Assembly: GCF_000427625.1 (NCBI RefSeq)
Contig: NZ_KE386569.1
Coordinates: 3,810,389 to 3,856,312, forward strand
DNA length: 45,924 nt
Source of the DNA: Methylobacter luteus IMV-B-3098
Lineage (GTDB): Bacteria; Pseudomonadota; Gammaproteobacteria; Methylococcales; Methylomonadaceae
Direction: 5' to 3'
The translations under genes were made by a program, and so were the position numbers. Positions 31,038 through 40,172 of this stretch are shown piece after piece; within the stretch, counting starts at the first letter, position 1; each line of letters starts with the position of its first letter. The notes beneath the pieces were generated by a model. The model saw only the letters and a list, made by a program, of their open reading frames with translations, was not told the DNA's origin and did not search any database.

Positions 31038-33434
31038 ATGATTTTTACAAGAAAAAAAATAACAACTTCGGCAGATCGTCTTGTGTGGACTGCAAGGCCT
31101 AAGTATTTTTTTCTGTTTTTATCCTTTTCTGTATTGATCGGTTGCCAAACCGGCCTCGATGTTGACCTCAACAGTTCCAAGGCGGCAGAAGGTTTTTCGC
31201 CGAAGGATACCGACAAGCTTTTTGTCGTCGATTGTTTGTTGCCAGGTCAGGTACGTAAGCTCGGTACTCAGATGACTTACATTTCCAGTCGTCGTCCCAT
31301 CAGAACAACAGCCGGTGAATGCGAAATTCGTGGTGGTGAATATATAGCTTATGATCGAGCCAATTTCGCATCGGCTTTAAAGGTATGGCTGCCACAAGCG
31401 CAACAGGGCGATGCCGAGGCGCAGGCAACGCTGGGGGAAATTTATGAAAAAGGCCTTGGCGGAGTGGCTGATCCCGCAACGGCGGCTCAATGGTATTTAA
31501 AAGCTGCCGAGCAAGGCAATTCAAGAGCCCAGGTTAACCTCGGCTATCTTTATGAGAAAGGCCTCGGCGTAAAGAAAGATATTCCGACTGCGCTGAACTG
31601 GTATCGCAAAGCATCTGGGCTTGCCAACTCGGACTTGCAGTTTGCCTCTGTGACCGAAGCAGCTGTAGCGAATAATTATAAGGAGCAACTGGAGGAATTG
31701 CGCCAGGAGTCACAAAACTACGCGGAAGAAGCCAAGAGCCTGCGCAAGGAATTGGATGATACCCGGCAGCAATTGTCCAGTCATCAGCGCAAACTGTCGG
31801 AACTTCGCAGACAGCTTGATAGTACTCGGGATAAGCTGGAGCAGGAGCGCGGGAAATCCAACCGCAACGATGCGGTGATCCACTCTTTGGAAAAAGAATT
31901 GGAGGAGAAATTATCCAGCCTGAATGCCCAGCAGACCAAAGTTTCTCAGCTTGAAATCCAATTCAATAAAGAACAACAGCAAGCCAAGGCCGGAGATAGC
32001 GCATCCGGTGTAGCCAATGATTCTGGGCGTCAGCAGCAGACGGCACAATCCAAACAGAAGCTGGAGCAACTGCAAGGACAATTGAAATTGCTGGAAGCAG
32101 AGTACCAGAATACCTCTATCCGTATCAAAAGCGATATGAGCGCAATGGAAGGCAAAGCAACTCAAACGGGCTCCACACAGGAAAAACTTGCCCTTGAGAA
32201 ATTGCGCGGCAAACTCAAACAGGACAAGAGCGAGTTGTTGACTCAGGGGCTGCAGATCAAGGAATTGAAAAAAACGATCGAGCAAGAGCAACAGGCCTTG
32301 GCTAGTCTTAAAGACGCTCCGGCTGATACGTTAGCGCAAAACGGTCCGGCCATTGATATTATCGATCCGCCGATGACGCTGACCCGCGGCATACCGAGTT
32401 ATCAATTAAGATCTATCGACCGCAGTAAAAAAATCGTTGGCAAGGTTGGCGCTGCAGATAGCCTGAAAACGCTGAAGATCAATGAGCAAGACACGCCGGT
32501 CGATGCTGACGGTGTATTCCGCACCGATATCGCTATCGAGAACGCAATGACGCCAGTGAAGATCGTAGCGATCGACAAACAGGGCAAACAAAGCATCGTG
32601 ACCTTCAATCTGTTGGCTAAAACGCAGGAAGCGGCAGCCGATGAAAAGAGCTTGCCGGTCAAGGCCAGTTCAAAATCCTACCCATCCGTTGATTTCGGCC
32701 GTTTCTATGCGTTGATCATCGGCAATAATGACTACAAGCAACTGCCGACGCTGAAAACATCGGTTAATGATGCCAAGGCAGTCGATGAAATGTTGCGGAC
32801 ACGTTACGGCTATAAAACCACCTTGTTAATCAATGCCAGCCGGCATCAGATCATGACCGCTTTCAATGAGCTGAGAAAAGTGCTGAACGAAAAGGATAAC
32901 CTGCTGATTTATTACGCTGGTCATGGCGAGATCGACAAGCATGATCAAAGCGCTTACTGGCTGCCATCCGATGCGGAGCCGGATAACAACGCTAACTGGC
33001 TGTCCAGTCATAACATCACGCAGTACCTGAGCATTCTTCCTGCCAAGCATATTCTGATCATTGCTGATTCGTGCTATTCCGGTGCCATGACTGAAACCGC
33101 GATTGTGCGCCTGCCGGGCGAAATGCCCGAAGAAAAACGCGAGAAATGGCTGAAGTTCATGAATAACCGCAAAGCCAGAACCGTCATGACATCGGGCGGT
33201 GTCAAACCGGTGCTGGATTCAGGCAACGGCGGCCATTCAGTATTCGCCAATGCATTTCTTAAGGCATTAGGCTCCAATACAGGATTGCTCGAGGATTATG
33301 AGCTATACCGAATCGTTTCCGGTAAAGTCAAGCAGTCCGCATCACAGATCGGTTTTCAGCAAAATCCGCAATATTCAGCCATGCAACATGCTGGCCACGA
33401 GGGCAGTCCGTTCTTTTTCGTGCCACAGAGTTGA
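31038..33434 (+). CDS. Caspase-like (C14) lipoprotein with Sel1 repeats and coiled coil
   Basis: A 798-aa protein. The signal sequence ends in a lipobox (VLIGC, Cys36), so it is likely a lipoprotein. Two Sel1-like repeats lie at about 118-195 (GDAEAQATLGEIYEKGLGG, GNSRAQVNLGYLYEKGLGV), a long coiled coil at about 210-430, a small beta domain near 445-540, and a caspase fold from about 555. The catalytic pair is His629 (YYAGHG) and Cys679 (DSCYSG). GGGGG lies about 10 nt before the ATG. It is followed 55 nt later by the kinase gene. It may be a signalling or executioner protease in the T6SS region; the target is unknown. Confidence 0.87.
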   Translation: MIFTRKKITTSADRLVWTARPKYFFLFLSFSVLIGCQTGLDVDLNSSKAAEGFSPKDTDKLFVVDCLLPGQVRKLGTQMTYISSRRPIRTTAGECEIRGGEYIAYDRANFASALKVWLPQAQQGDAEAQATLGEIYEKGLGGVADPATAAQWYLKAAEQGNSRAQVNLGYLYEKGLGVKKDIPTALNWYRKASGLANSDLQFASVTEAAVANNYKEQLEELRQESQNYAEEAKSLRKELDDTRQQLSSHQRKLSELRRQLDSTRDKLEQERGKSNRNDAVIHSLEKELEEKLSSLNAQQTKVSQLEIQFNKEQQQAKAGDSASGVANDSGRQQQTAQSKQKLEQLQGQLKLLEAEYQNTSIRIKSDMSAMEGKATQTGSTQEKLALEKLRGKLKQDKSELLTQGLQIKELKKTIEQEQQALASLKDAPADTLAQNGPAIDIIDPPMTLTRGIPSYQLRSIDRSKKIVGKVGAADSLKTLKINEQDTPVDADGVFRTDIAIENAMTPVKIVAIDKQGKQSIVTFNLLAKTQEAAADEKSLPVKASSKSYPSVDFGRFYALIIGNNDYKQLPTLKTSVNDAKAVDEMLRTRYGYKTTLLINASRHQIMTAFNELRKVLNEKDNLLIYYAGHGEIDKHDQSAYWLPSDAEPDNNANWLSSHNITQYLSILPAKHILIIADSCYSGAMTETAIVRLPGEMPEEKREKWLKFMNNRKARTVMTSGGVKPVLDSGNGGHSVFANAFLKALGSNTGLLEDYELYRIVSGKVKQSASQIGFQQNPQYSAMQHAGHEGSPFFFVPQS

Positions 33435-33489
33435 TAAGACGAGCATGATTTGAAAAGTAAGCGATTTTTATTGGATATAGAGAAATACA

Positions 33490-34989
33490 ATGAATGCAGA
33501 CGATTTAGCTGATGACGCTACACAAATCGCGCCGACAAGAACAATAGGCCAGTCATCCGATGAGGCAGATACAATAATGCACGCGCCTGAACAGGATGCT
33601 GATGAAACAGTTCTGGCCCAGCCGGCAAAAAAGCCGGTTACGGTCGACAATGATGCTACCGTTCTGGCCGCGACAGGCTTCGGAGAGATTCACCAAGCGG
33701 GAAAGGCTGAAGTATTAAAGGTAGGATCAATACTGAACAAGCGCTTTGTGCTCAGGGAAGTGCTCGGCAGCGGTGGCATGGGTACGGTGTTCAGAGCAAC
33801 CGATTTACGTCGTCAGGAAGCGCAGGATCAGCAAACCGATGTCGCGCTGAAAGTATTGAATGAAGAATTCAGGGATGATCCTGAACTGTTCATTGCGCTG
33901 CAGCGTGAAACAAAAAAGTCTCAGATGCTGGCCCATCCTAATATTGTCAGTGTCTATGACTTCGATCGCGACGGCCGCAATATCTTCATGGTCATGGAAA
34001 TATTGGAAGGGAAGTCGCTTTCTCAATATATACGCGAAATCGCTCCGCAAGGCGGCATTCCCTTTGATAGAGCCTGGCCGATTATTAAAGGGCTGGCATT
34101 AGCGTTGGGTTATGCGCACAAAAAGAATATCGTTCATTCAGACTTTAAACCCGGCAATATCTTTATTACCGACGGTGGTGAGGTTAAGGTGCTGGACTTT
34201 GGGATCGCCTGTGCGGCCGTAAGATCGGACCGCCAGGGGCATGATGACACGGTTTTCAATGCCCGTGATTTGGGTGCGCTGACGCCGGCTTATGCCAGTC
34301 TGGAAATGTTTGAAAATCAAGATCCCGATCCACGTGATGATATTTATGCGCTGGCCTGCGTCAGCTATGAACTGCTGGCCGGCAGGCATCCGTTCGGCAA
34401 ACTGTCCGCCCAGAAAGCGCTGGAAGTCAGTCTGCAACCGCCAGCCATTCCAGGCTTGAAGCGCCGGCAATGGAACGCCCTGACGCATGCCCTGGCGCTG
34501 AAAAGAGGGCAAAGAACAGCTTCCATCTCGCAATTTCTTGATGAAATAGAGCCCAAGTCGCCCTGGCCGAAAGTCCTTGGCGCTGCGGCAATTGTGGCTT
34601 TAATTGCGTTGGCGGGCGGTTATGTCTATGTTTATCAGAATATGGACGCTGTGCCTGACGTCGTCGAGCTGACGCCAGAACAGCAGCTTCAGGTTAAGGA
34701 TCTGCTTGAATTGGCGCAAATCCATTTTGAAGTCGGTTACATTACTGCGCCTTCTGGCAGCAATGCCTTATGGGCCTACCGTCAAGTGCTGTCCATCGAT
34801 CCTTATAATAAAGAGGCCCTGCAGGGACTGGAGAAAATTGCTGACTTGATTGAAAAACAGGCGAACGAGTTATTCGAACAGCAAAAATTCGATGAAAGCC
34901 TGGTAAAAATCGAAGAAGGATTGGAGGCGCTGCCTAAACGGGAAAGTCTGCTGGCACTGAAAGGGCGGATATTGCAAATGAAGCGATAA
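33490..34989 (+). CDS. Membrane Ser/Thr protein kinase, PpkA-like
   Basis: A 499-aa kinase. A 75-residue tail holds four acidic Thr motifs (DDATQIA, EADTIMH, DETVLA, DATVLA with Thr at 11, 28, 40, 57). The kinase domain has GSGGMGTVF near 93-100, Lys121 in VALKVL, HSDFKPGN at 216-223 (HSD instead of HRD) and DFG at 236-238. One membrane segment lies near 360-380. The C-terminal 120 residues form a TPR-like region. It probably phosphorylates T6SS parts and itself, creating FHA-binding sites for TagH. No PppA-type phosphatase is in the window. A terminator follows at 34990-35030. Confidence 0.86.
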   Translation: MNADDLADDATQIAPTRTIGQSSDEADTIMHAPEQDADETVLAQPAKKPVTVDNDATVLAATGFGEIHQAGKAEVLKVGSILNKRFVLREVLGSGGMGTVFRATDLRRQEAQDQQTDVALKVLNEEFRDDPELFIALQRETKKSQMLAHPNIVSVYDFDRDGRNIFMVMEILEGKSLSQYIREIAPQGGIPFDRAWPIIKGLALALGYAHKKNIVHSDFKPGNIFITDGGEVKVLDFGIACAAVRSDRQGHDDTVFNARDLGALTPAYASLEMFENQDPDPRDDIYALACVSYELLAGRHPFGKLSAQKALEVSLQPPAIPGLKRRQWNALTHALALKRGQRTASISQFLDEIEPKSPWPKVLGAAAIVALIALAGGYVYVYQNMDAVPDVVELTPEQQLQVKDLLELAQIHFEVGYITAPSGSNALWAYRQVLSIDPYNKEALQGLEKIADLIEKQANELFEQQKFDESLVKIEEGLEALPKRESLLALKGRILQMKR

Positions 34990-35030
34990 GGAATTCCACC
35001 GACTGGGCCGATGGAATTCCTTTGTTTTTT
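34990..35030 (+). terminator. Intrinsic terminator of the kinase gene
   Basis: GGAATTCCA (34990-34998) pairs with TGGAATTCC (35012-35020), followed by TTTGTTTTTT. It lies right after the kinase stop and at the 3' side of the convergent autotransporter gene. Confidence 0.85.
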
Positions 35031-35031
35031 C

Positions 35032-37836
35032 CTAAAAAGGAATCCTGACGCCCAGTTCCAGGAGATGGTTGGAAATATCGGTCTGGCCCAGGCGGGTTTC
35101 GTAGCGGAAAAAGGCCGACCGGCCTTCAGGCAGGGTGGCGGCAATGGAAGCGCCGAGGTTGAAGTAATCCCGGTCCGGACTGTCGGTCAGCGTCGTGAAA
35201 TAGCCTGTGCCGCCCGGCGCACTGATAAACTGGGACTGAATGGCCCGCGCGCTGTCTTCAAACTGGTGCACCCATTCGAAGCGGGCTCCCGGCGCGATAA
35301 CGCCCCAGGGCATGCTGATCGATTGGCTGAACTGGCTGCCCAGCGTCGATGTCAGCGATGAAATGGACTGGTCCGCCACGTTCAGTCCGAAGCCGGCACC
35401 GCCCTGTTCAGTATACTGGTCTATTGTGGTTTCGATATACTCGCCGCGAAGATAAGGACTGATAAAGAAATTGCGGATGTAAAAATCCTTGCCGAAACCG
35501 ACGCTGCCACCGTACTGATCACCCTCTGGGTTGCTGGTTGCGATGGTGATCATGCCGGGATAGGCGATGCGCCGGTTCATGTCGTAATCATGGATGGCAT
35601 AGCTCGCAACCCAATCGATGTAGAAATCCTGGGGCAGAAAATAGCTGCCGTAGACGGCAAAATCGCCCGATTGCGTGGTCATATCGCCGCCGTTGCTATT
35701 GAAATCCGTATTAGTGTGTCCATAACCGGCCGCCATGCCCATGATCAAAGCGTCGGTGAACTGATAATCGACACCCAGCGTAATGCCCTTGGTTTCAAGG
35801 TCGAAGCCTTTTTCATTGACGGTTTTGTTTTTGTCGCCGACCTTGATCTGGCCTTTCAGGAAAAAGCCCAGCGGGCTGTCCCTTAACGGCTCATCGCCGG
35901 CCGCTCCCCCCAGGGCGTTGTTGAGCGCGTTCTGCGCCATTTTGCCCAGCGCCACGTTTTCGCCGTCGACATTCATGTTGAAGCCGAGCACGGACAGGCC
36001 ACCGTTATTCCGTCTGTTCCTTACCTCGATGATGCGGCCATGGATCGTCTGTAGCTGCTGCGAGCCAAAATCGACAGCCGCCGTTCCCTGCGCGGCTATC
36101 TGTTCGGGAACGATGGCATCAAGAATCTGCCTTATGTCATCATTGCTCAGCCCGGACAGATACAGTTCATCGCAACGTTGCCTGAATTCGCCGGTTGCCG
36201 CCGCGCATGACTGGTCCAGCGCTTCGGCTACCGATCTCTGGTTGGGAGTGAGATTGTCAATGTCGCTCAATGAGGGAGTTGCATTGGTTATCGCGATATC
36301 GACCGCGTCAATGCTGCCGAGCGAGGCGCCTACCGGATTGAAAAGGCGGATTGAAAACAATTCGTCTGACTCGGTCGTATCGGTATCGGCCGTGGTTTCG
36401 ACCGTGATAGTTTTCGGGCTGACATCGCCATCGGTCCAGATCAATGTGCCTGACTTCCCGGTATAGTCGTTGCCGGCAAGGGCTGACTGGTTTACCGTGA
36501 CGTAATCGACGCGCACCTCGCCATTGGCGCCGCCGGTTCTTTCCACTGTCACCGTGACCGCATTGCCTTCCGTTACCGTATCCCGCGATATATTGAAGGT
36601 CGCCGTGGCGGGTTCAGTCTGGTCGGTTATCGTAACCGTCGACTGGCTGGCGCCCAGCGTCAGGGCATTCGTGGGGTTGCTCAGATCGATGGTGAAGGTT
36701 TCATCCGGTTCCGTCAAGGCATCGACGTTTATCGGAATATCTATGGATTTGGTGCCTGACTCGCCGTCGGCCCAACTCAGCGTGCCGGATACGGCATCGA
36801 AATCCTGGCCGGCGATCGCGGTGCCGCCATTAGCGTTATAGTCAACCGTTACGCTGCCGCCCGAGCCGTTTGAACGCGTAGCCGACACAGTGACAAGCCC
36901 GGCATTTTCATTAACGCTATAGGTCGCGCTGTCGAGGCTGACGATACCGGCGTTGTCGTCATCGAGGATCGTCACGGTCGTGCTGCTGGTGCCCAGGCTG
37001 AGGCCGGTAGTGGGATTGCTCAGGGTCAAGGTCAATGTTTCATCCTGTTCCACGGCTGCATCGGGTCTTATTGGAAGAACGATGGTTTTTGACCCGGATT
37101 CACCATCAGCCCAGTTCAGCGTGCCGGATACGGCGTCAAAGTCCTGGCCGGCAACTGCCGATCCGTTCGCTGTGGAAAAATTGACCGAGACCGCATTGTT
37201 GGCGCCATTTAAACGCGTGGCGGAAATAGTGAGGCTGCCGTCACTTTCGCTAATGCTGTACGAGGCATTATCCAGGCTTACCGTGCCATACTGGTCATTA
37301 TCGGTAATGTTGACGGTGGCGTTGCCGCCGACAGTTACAGGCGAACTACAATCAAGACTTGGCTCGCCAAGACTCAATTGGATGCCTTCGGGATTTTCGG
37401 GCAGGGAATCATCGACGATACTGATGCTCACGTTCTGTATGACTGGCGGCTGCCCACCAGGCGCGGCGTCGACAGAAAAAGAATAAGTGCCCTCGACCAC
37501 ACTGTAATCGCTGACTTCAGCTGCCGTTCCGCCGACCGGGACAACCGTGCCCGAAATAAAACAGTTTCCGCCATAATCGCCGTAATCCCCCGTTCCCTGA
37601 GTCACGGCAATGCCTATCTGTACGGTGCCGTCGGCTTCATTCGCCGTGTAAGAACTGGGGGCAAAATCCAAAGTCCATGCCTCCACAGAGACCGGCGTCA
37701 ACGCCATGATGCTCCAGGCCGCCAATAATACAGGCTTGGAGCCATATAACCGGGGCGGCTGAAAAAAGGTATTCTGCGAGGGCGATTTCCCAGAACAAGC
37801 GGAAGGATACAGGGGATAGGCCAAAGGCAATTGCAT
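35032..37836 (-). CDS. Calx-beta repeat autotransporter (type V-like) surface protein
   Basis: The protein is about 934 aa. After an N-terminal export region it has a Cys-containing beta domain and three to four Calx-beta repeats (each with SYSISESDGSLTISATR-like starts, DGESG-KTI-IPI centres and TVTILDDDNAG ends) to about residue 515. A helical linker with two Cys follows, then a C-terminal autotransporter barrel (GVDYQFTDALIMGMAAGYGHT... ending LELGVRIPF with terminal Phe). I start at 37836 because GGAG lies 10 nt upstream; 37878 is possible. It should be displayed on the cell surface, maybe for adhesion. It is convergent with the kinase and separates T6SS-related genes. Confidence 0.82.
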   Translation of the reverse strand: MQLPLAYPLYPSACSGKSPSQNTFFQPPRLYGSKPVLLAAWSIMALTPVSVEAWTLDFAPSSYTANEADGTVQIGIAVTQGTGDYGDYGGNCFISGTVVPVGGTAAEVSDYSVVEGTYSFSVDAAPGGQPPVIQNVSISIVDDSLPENPEGIQLSLGEPSLDCSSPVTVGGNATVNITDNDQYGTVSLDNASYSISESDGSLTISATRLNGANNAVSVNFSTANGSAVAGQDFDAVSGTLNWADGESGSKTIVLPIRPDAAVEQDETLTLTLSNPTTGLSLGTSSTTVTILDDDNAGIVSLDSATYSVNENAGLVTVSATRSNGSGGSVTVDYNANGGTAIAGQDFDAVSGTLSWADGESGTKSIDIPINVDALTEPDETFTIDLSNPTNALTLGASQSTVTITDQTEPATATFNISRDTVTEGNAVTVTVERTGGANGEVRVDYVTVNQSALAGNDYTGKSGTLIWTDGDVSPKTITVETTADTDTTESDELFSIRLFNPVGASLGSIDAVDIAITNATPSLSDIDNLTPNQRSVAEALDQSCAAATGEFRQRCDELYLSGLSNDDIRQILDAIVPEQIAAQGTAAVDFGSQQLQTIHGRIIEVRNRRNNGGLSVLGFNMNVDGENVALGKMAQNALNNALGGAAGDEPLRDSPLGFFLKGQIKVGDKNKTVNEKGFDLETKGITLGVDYQFTDALIMGMAAGYGHTNTDFNSNGGDMTTQSGDFAVYGSYFLPQDFYIDWVASYAIHDYDMNRRIAYPGMITIATSNPEGDQYGGSVGFGKDFYIRNFFISPYLRGEYIETTIDQYTEQGGAGFGLNVADQSISSLTSTLGSQFSQSISMPWGVIAPGARFEWVHQFEDSARAIQSQFISAPGGTGYFTTLTDSPDRDYFNLGASIAATLPEGRSAFFRYETRLGQTDISNHLLELGVRIPF

Positions 37837-38070
37837 AATATGGTAGCTCCGTATATAACAGATAGATATGTCATCCATCGGCAGCGTTATTGTTTTTTTA
37901 TTTATTGCTGATAACTATGATAAATATTAACAGAATCCTGGCGGCTGAGCATGACTTGTGTGATATCGGCAGTTGAATGACAATCATCCGTAAACCTGCC
38001 TGAAAGCACTGGATAGTCACTTGCGCAGCGCCATCTCCAGTATTGTTCCAATTTTTCAAGGACTAAAAAT

Positions 38071-38130
38071 ATGCCATTAAAAACAAGCGGCTTTCCGCTG
38101 GCATTATGGCCTCTCGTCTCAAGCTCATGA
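38071..38130 (+). CDS. 19-codon upstream ORF coupled to the glycosyltransferase
   Basis: AAGGA sits 8 nt before ATG 38071. The short frame (MPLKTSGFPLALW...) ends in a TGA that overlaps the ATG at 38127 (ATGA). The larger gene has no ribosome site of its own, so this ORF probably delivers ribosomes to it. Confidence 0.5.
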   Translation: MPLKTSGFPLALWPLVSSS

Positions 38131-39317
38131 GCAGGATAGCCTATGCCTGGGAACTGGGCGGAGGATATGGCCATATCGGCGCTTTTCTGTCCGTGGCAAA
38201 ACAGCTTCAGGAACGCGGGCATGAGGTTGTTTTTGTGCTCAAGAACCTCGAGCATGCCCACACGTTGCTTGGCAAGTACGGATTTTCCTATCTTCAGGCG
38301 CCGGTGCGCTGGCCAGGTGTTTCGACCCTGCCGCCCGCGATAAACTATGCCGGCATCTTGCGTAACACGGGCTTCCATGAAACGGCCGGGCTTTTGGCCA
38401 GAACCCGGGCCTGGAAAACATTGATGGGGTACCTGGAACCGGATCTGCTGCTGTTCGACCACGCGCCTACCGCGTTGCTGGCCGCCCGCGATCTGAAGGT
38501 GCCGCGCGCCCTGTTCGGCACCGGTTTTTATTCGCCGCCGCGAACCAGCCCGATGCCCGCCATGCGGCCCTGGTTAAGCGTGCCGGAAAAAGAACTGGTC
38601 AATAGCGAAGCCCGGATCATCATGACGATCAACTCTGTCATGGATCTGATCGGTGGCCGTCATTTGACGGTGCTGGCGGATTTGTTCGAGGCCGAGGAAG
38701 ATTTTCTCTGCACCCTGCCTGAAATCGACCATTATCAAGGACGCAAGCAAGTTGTCTATTGGGGACCGGCTTTCAGCCATGCGGAAGGGTTTGATCCGAT
38801 CTGGCCTTCCGTGGGCGACAAGCGCCTCTTCGCTTACCTGAACAAGGACTATGCCGGCCTGGAGCCGTTGCTGCAGCAATTACGGGCTTCGTCCTGGTCG
38901 GTGCTGGTGCATATACCGGGCACGACCCCGGCATTTATGCATAAACACAGCAGCGCCAATCTGCATATTTCAGCGCAACCGGTGAACCTGCGGCAAGTAG
39001 GTAAACAGTGCGAACTGGCCATTTGCCATGCCGGAGCAGGCACGGCGGCGGCCATGCTGCTGTCCGGCAAGCCTTTGCTGATGCTGCCGATGCATCTGGA
39101 GCAATCGCTGACAGCGAGAAACGTCGCTTTGCTCGGCGCCGGCATAGGCATTCCGCCTGAGACGAAAAAACCGAATTATCGTGCCGCGGTCATGGATATT
39201 TTATCCAATGCCAAATACACAAAAGCGGCAGAACAATTTGCCGATAAATACGCTTCGTTCGATCCGGGAGAGCAAGCTATCCGCATCGCCGACCGCTGCG
39301 AGGCGCTGATGCGCTGA
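38127..39317 (+). CDS. GT1/MurG-like glycosyltransferase
   Basis: A 396-aa GT-B fold protein. The N-terminal half has ELGGGYGHIGAFLSVAKQLQERGHEVVFVL, the nucleotide-sugar/acceptor loop of UGT/MGT-type enzymes. The C-terminal half ends with CELAICHAGAGTAAAMLLSGKPLLMLPMHLEQSLTARNV, the donor-binding region where HAGxGT and the Gln near 345 are typical. I start at 38127 (overlap with the upstream ORF stop) rather than 38106. Acceptor unknown. Located between autotransporter and T6SS genes, it may glycosylate a surface molecule, perhaps the autotransporter; this is a guess from position. Confidence 0.8.
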   Translation: MSRIAYAWELGGGYGHIGAFLSVAKQLQERGHEVVFVLKNLEHAHTLLGKYGFSYLQAPVRWPGVSTLPPAINYAGILRNTGFHETAGLLARTRAWKTLMGYLEPDLLLFDHAPTALLAARDLKVPRALFGTGFYSPPRTSPMPAMRPWLSVPEKELVNSEARIIMTINSVMDLIGGRHLTVLADLFEAEEDFLCTLPEIDHYQGRKQVVYWGPAFSHAEGFDPIWPSVGDKRLFAYLNKDYAGLEPLLQQLRASSWSVLVHIPGTTPAFMHKHSSANLHISAQPVNLRQVGKQCELAICHAGAGTAAAMLLSGKPLLMLPMHLEQSLTARNVALLGAGIGIPPETKKPNYRAAVMDILSNAKYTKAAEQFADKYASFDPGEQAIRIADRCEALMR

Positions 39318-39332
39318 AATCAGGTTTACAAG

Positions 39333-39845
39333 CTAGCGGGCGATACTGACGCTGGCTTTATCGAGAGTGATGCTGAACACTTCATTTTGCCCCGGCTTCA
39401 TTTCAACAGAGGCTTTCCATTGCGCGTGATCGAGATCGCGGAAAGCCGCTAGAACGGCTATGTAACGGGCGCCCGATTGCCGTTCGTGTTGATTGACGAT
39501 TTTTTGTCCGGGCCTGATTTCCAGTTCTTCGCGATATTTGATGTCCTTGCCGACCAGCGCCTGATCGTTCTCGTACAAGGCAAAAAAATCGCTGTTATTA
39601 AAAGCGGCCAGGCTTTCAAGCTGGTAGATGCGCACCACCAGAGGCGATGCCCTGCCTTCGATGTCGGGATTCAGCTCATTACCGGCGGCAAGTTTAAGCT
39701 CAACCGTGAAGGGGACCGGCGCGGGCGTCACAACCGGAGGCGGAGCCTCTTCCTGGAACAGGCCGCAGCCGTTCAAAGCGAGCGTACTGCAAATAATCAG
39801 GCAGGGCAGCGTATTGGCGCGTGTAAAACCAGTGATGCTAAGCAC
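39333..39845 (-). CDS. tssJ: T6SS outer-membrane lipoprotein TssJ
   Basis: A 170-aa lipoprotein with lipobox LNGC (Cys27) and a Pro-rich linker (EEAPPPVVTPAPVP), then the TssJ beta-sandwich: VELKLAAGNELNPDIEGRASPLVVRIYQLESLAAFNNSDFFALYEND, and a C-terminal YIAVLAAFRDLDHAQWK. It anchors TssM at the outer membrane. The start is GTG at 39845 with GAGG about 7 nt upstream. It is transcribed opposite to tagH-tssKLM, unlike most T6SS clusters, with a 327-nt shared upstream region. Confidence 0.88.
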   Translation of the reverse strand: MLSITGFTRANTLPCLIICSTLALNGCGLFQEEAPPPVVTPAPVPFTVELKLAAGNELNPDIEGRASPLVVRIYQLESLAAFNNSDFFALYENDQALVGKDIKYREELEIRPGQKIVNQHERQSGARYIAVLAAFRDLDHAQWKASVEMKPGQNEVFSITLDKASVSIAR

Positions 39846-40172
39846 GTGTAAGCCTCGAATCCTTAAATGAACGGTGAGTTTGAAATCCGTTTCTGATCAC
39901 CCATTGGATAGCTGGGCGATGCTTATGAACGGAAAACCGGGGAATTTTAAAAAATGTGCCCGATTCTAGCGTTAAAGCCACAAGCCCGCAAGACTCCACC
40001 TTGAGTTCGAACGTCTGTTCAATAGTCGATGGAGCAACTTCAATCCGGTTGATTCGGAAAATTACAATAATCACGGTTCACGTTGTATATTAACCACCAA
40101 AAAGGCTTTTAATATTTACGGTTGGATATTTTCGCTGGACGAAAGCATCATGTGTTCAAGAATAGGGTGGGT
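39846..40172. other. Divergent intergenic region between tssJ and tagH
   Basis: 327 nt with no supported gene. It must hold the promoters for tssJ (minus) and the tagH-tssKLM operon (plus). AT-rich stretches near 40085-40130 could hold the tagH promoter, but no clear -35/-10 pair was identified. Confidence 0.5.

Noticed and set aside
35783-36466. 227-codon frame opposite the autotransporter
   Set aside because: Ser-rich antisense translation of a repeat protein; no domain or start signal.
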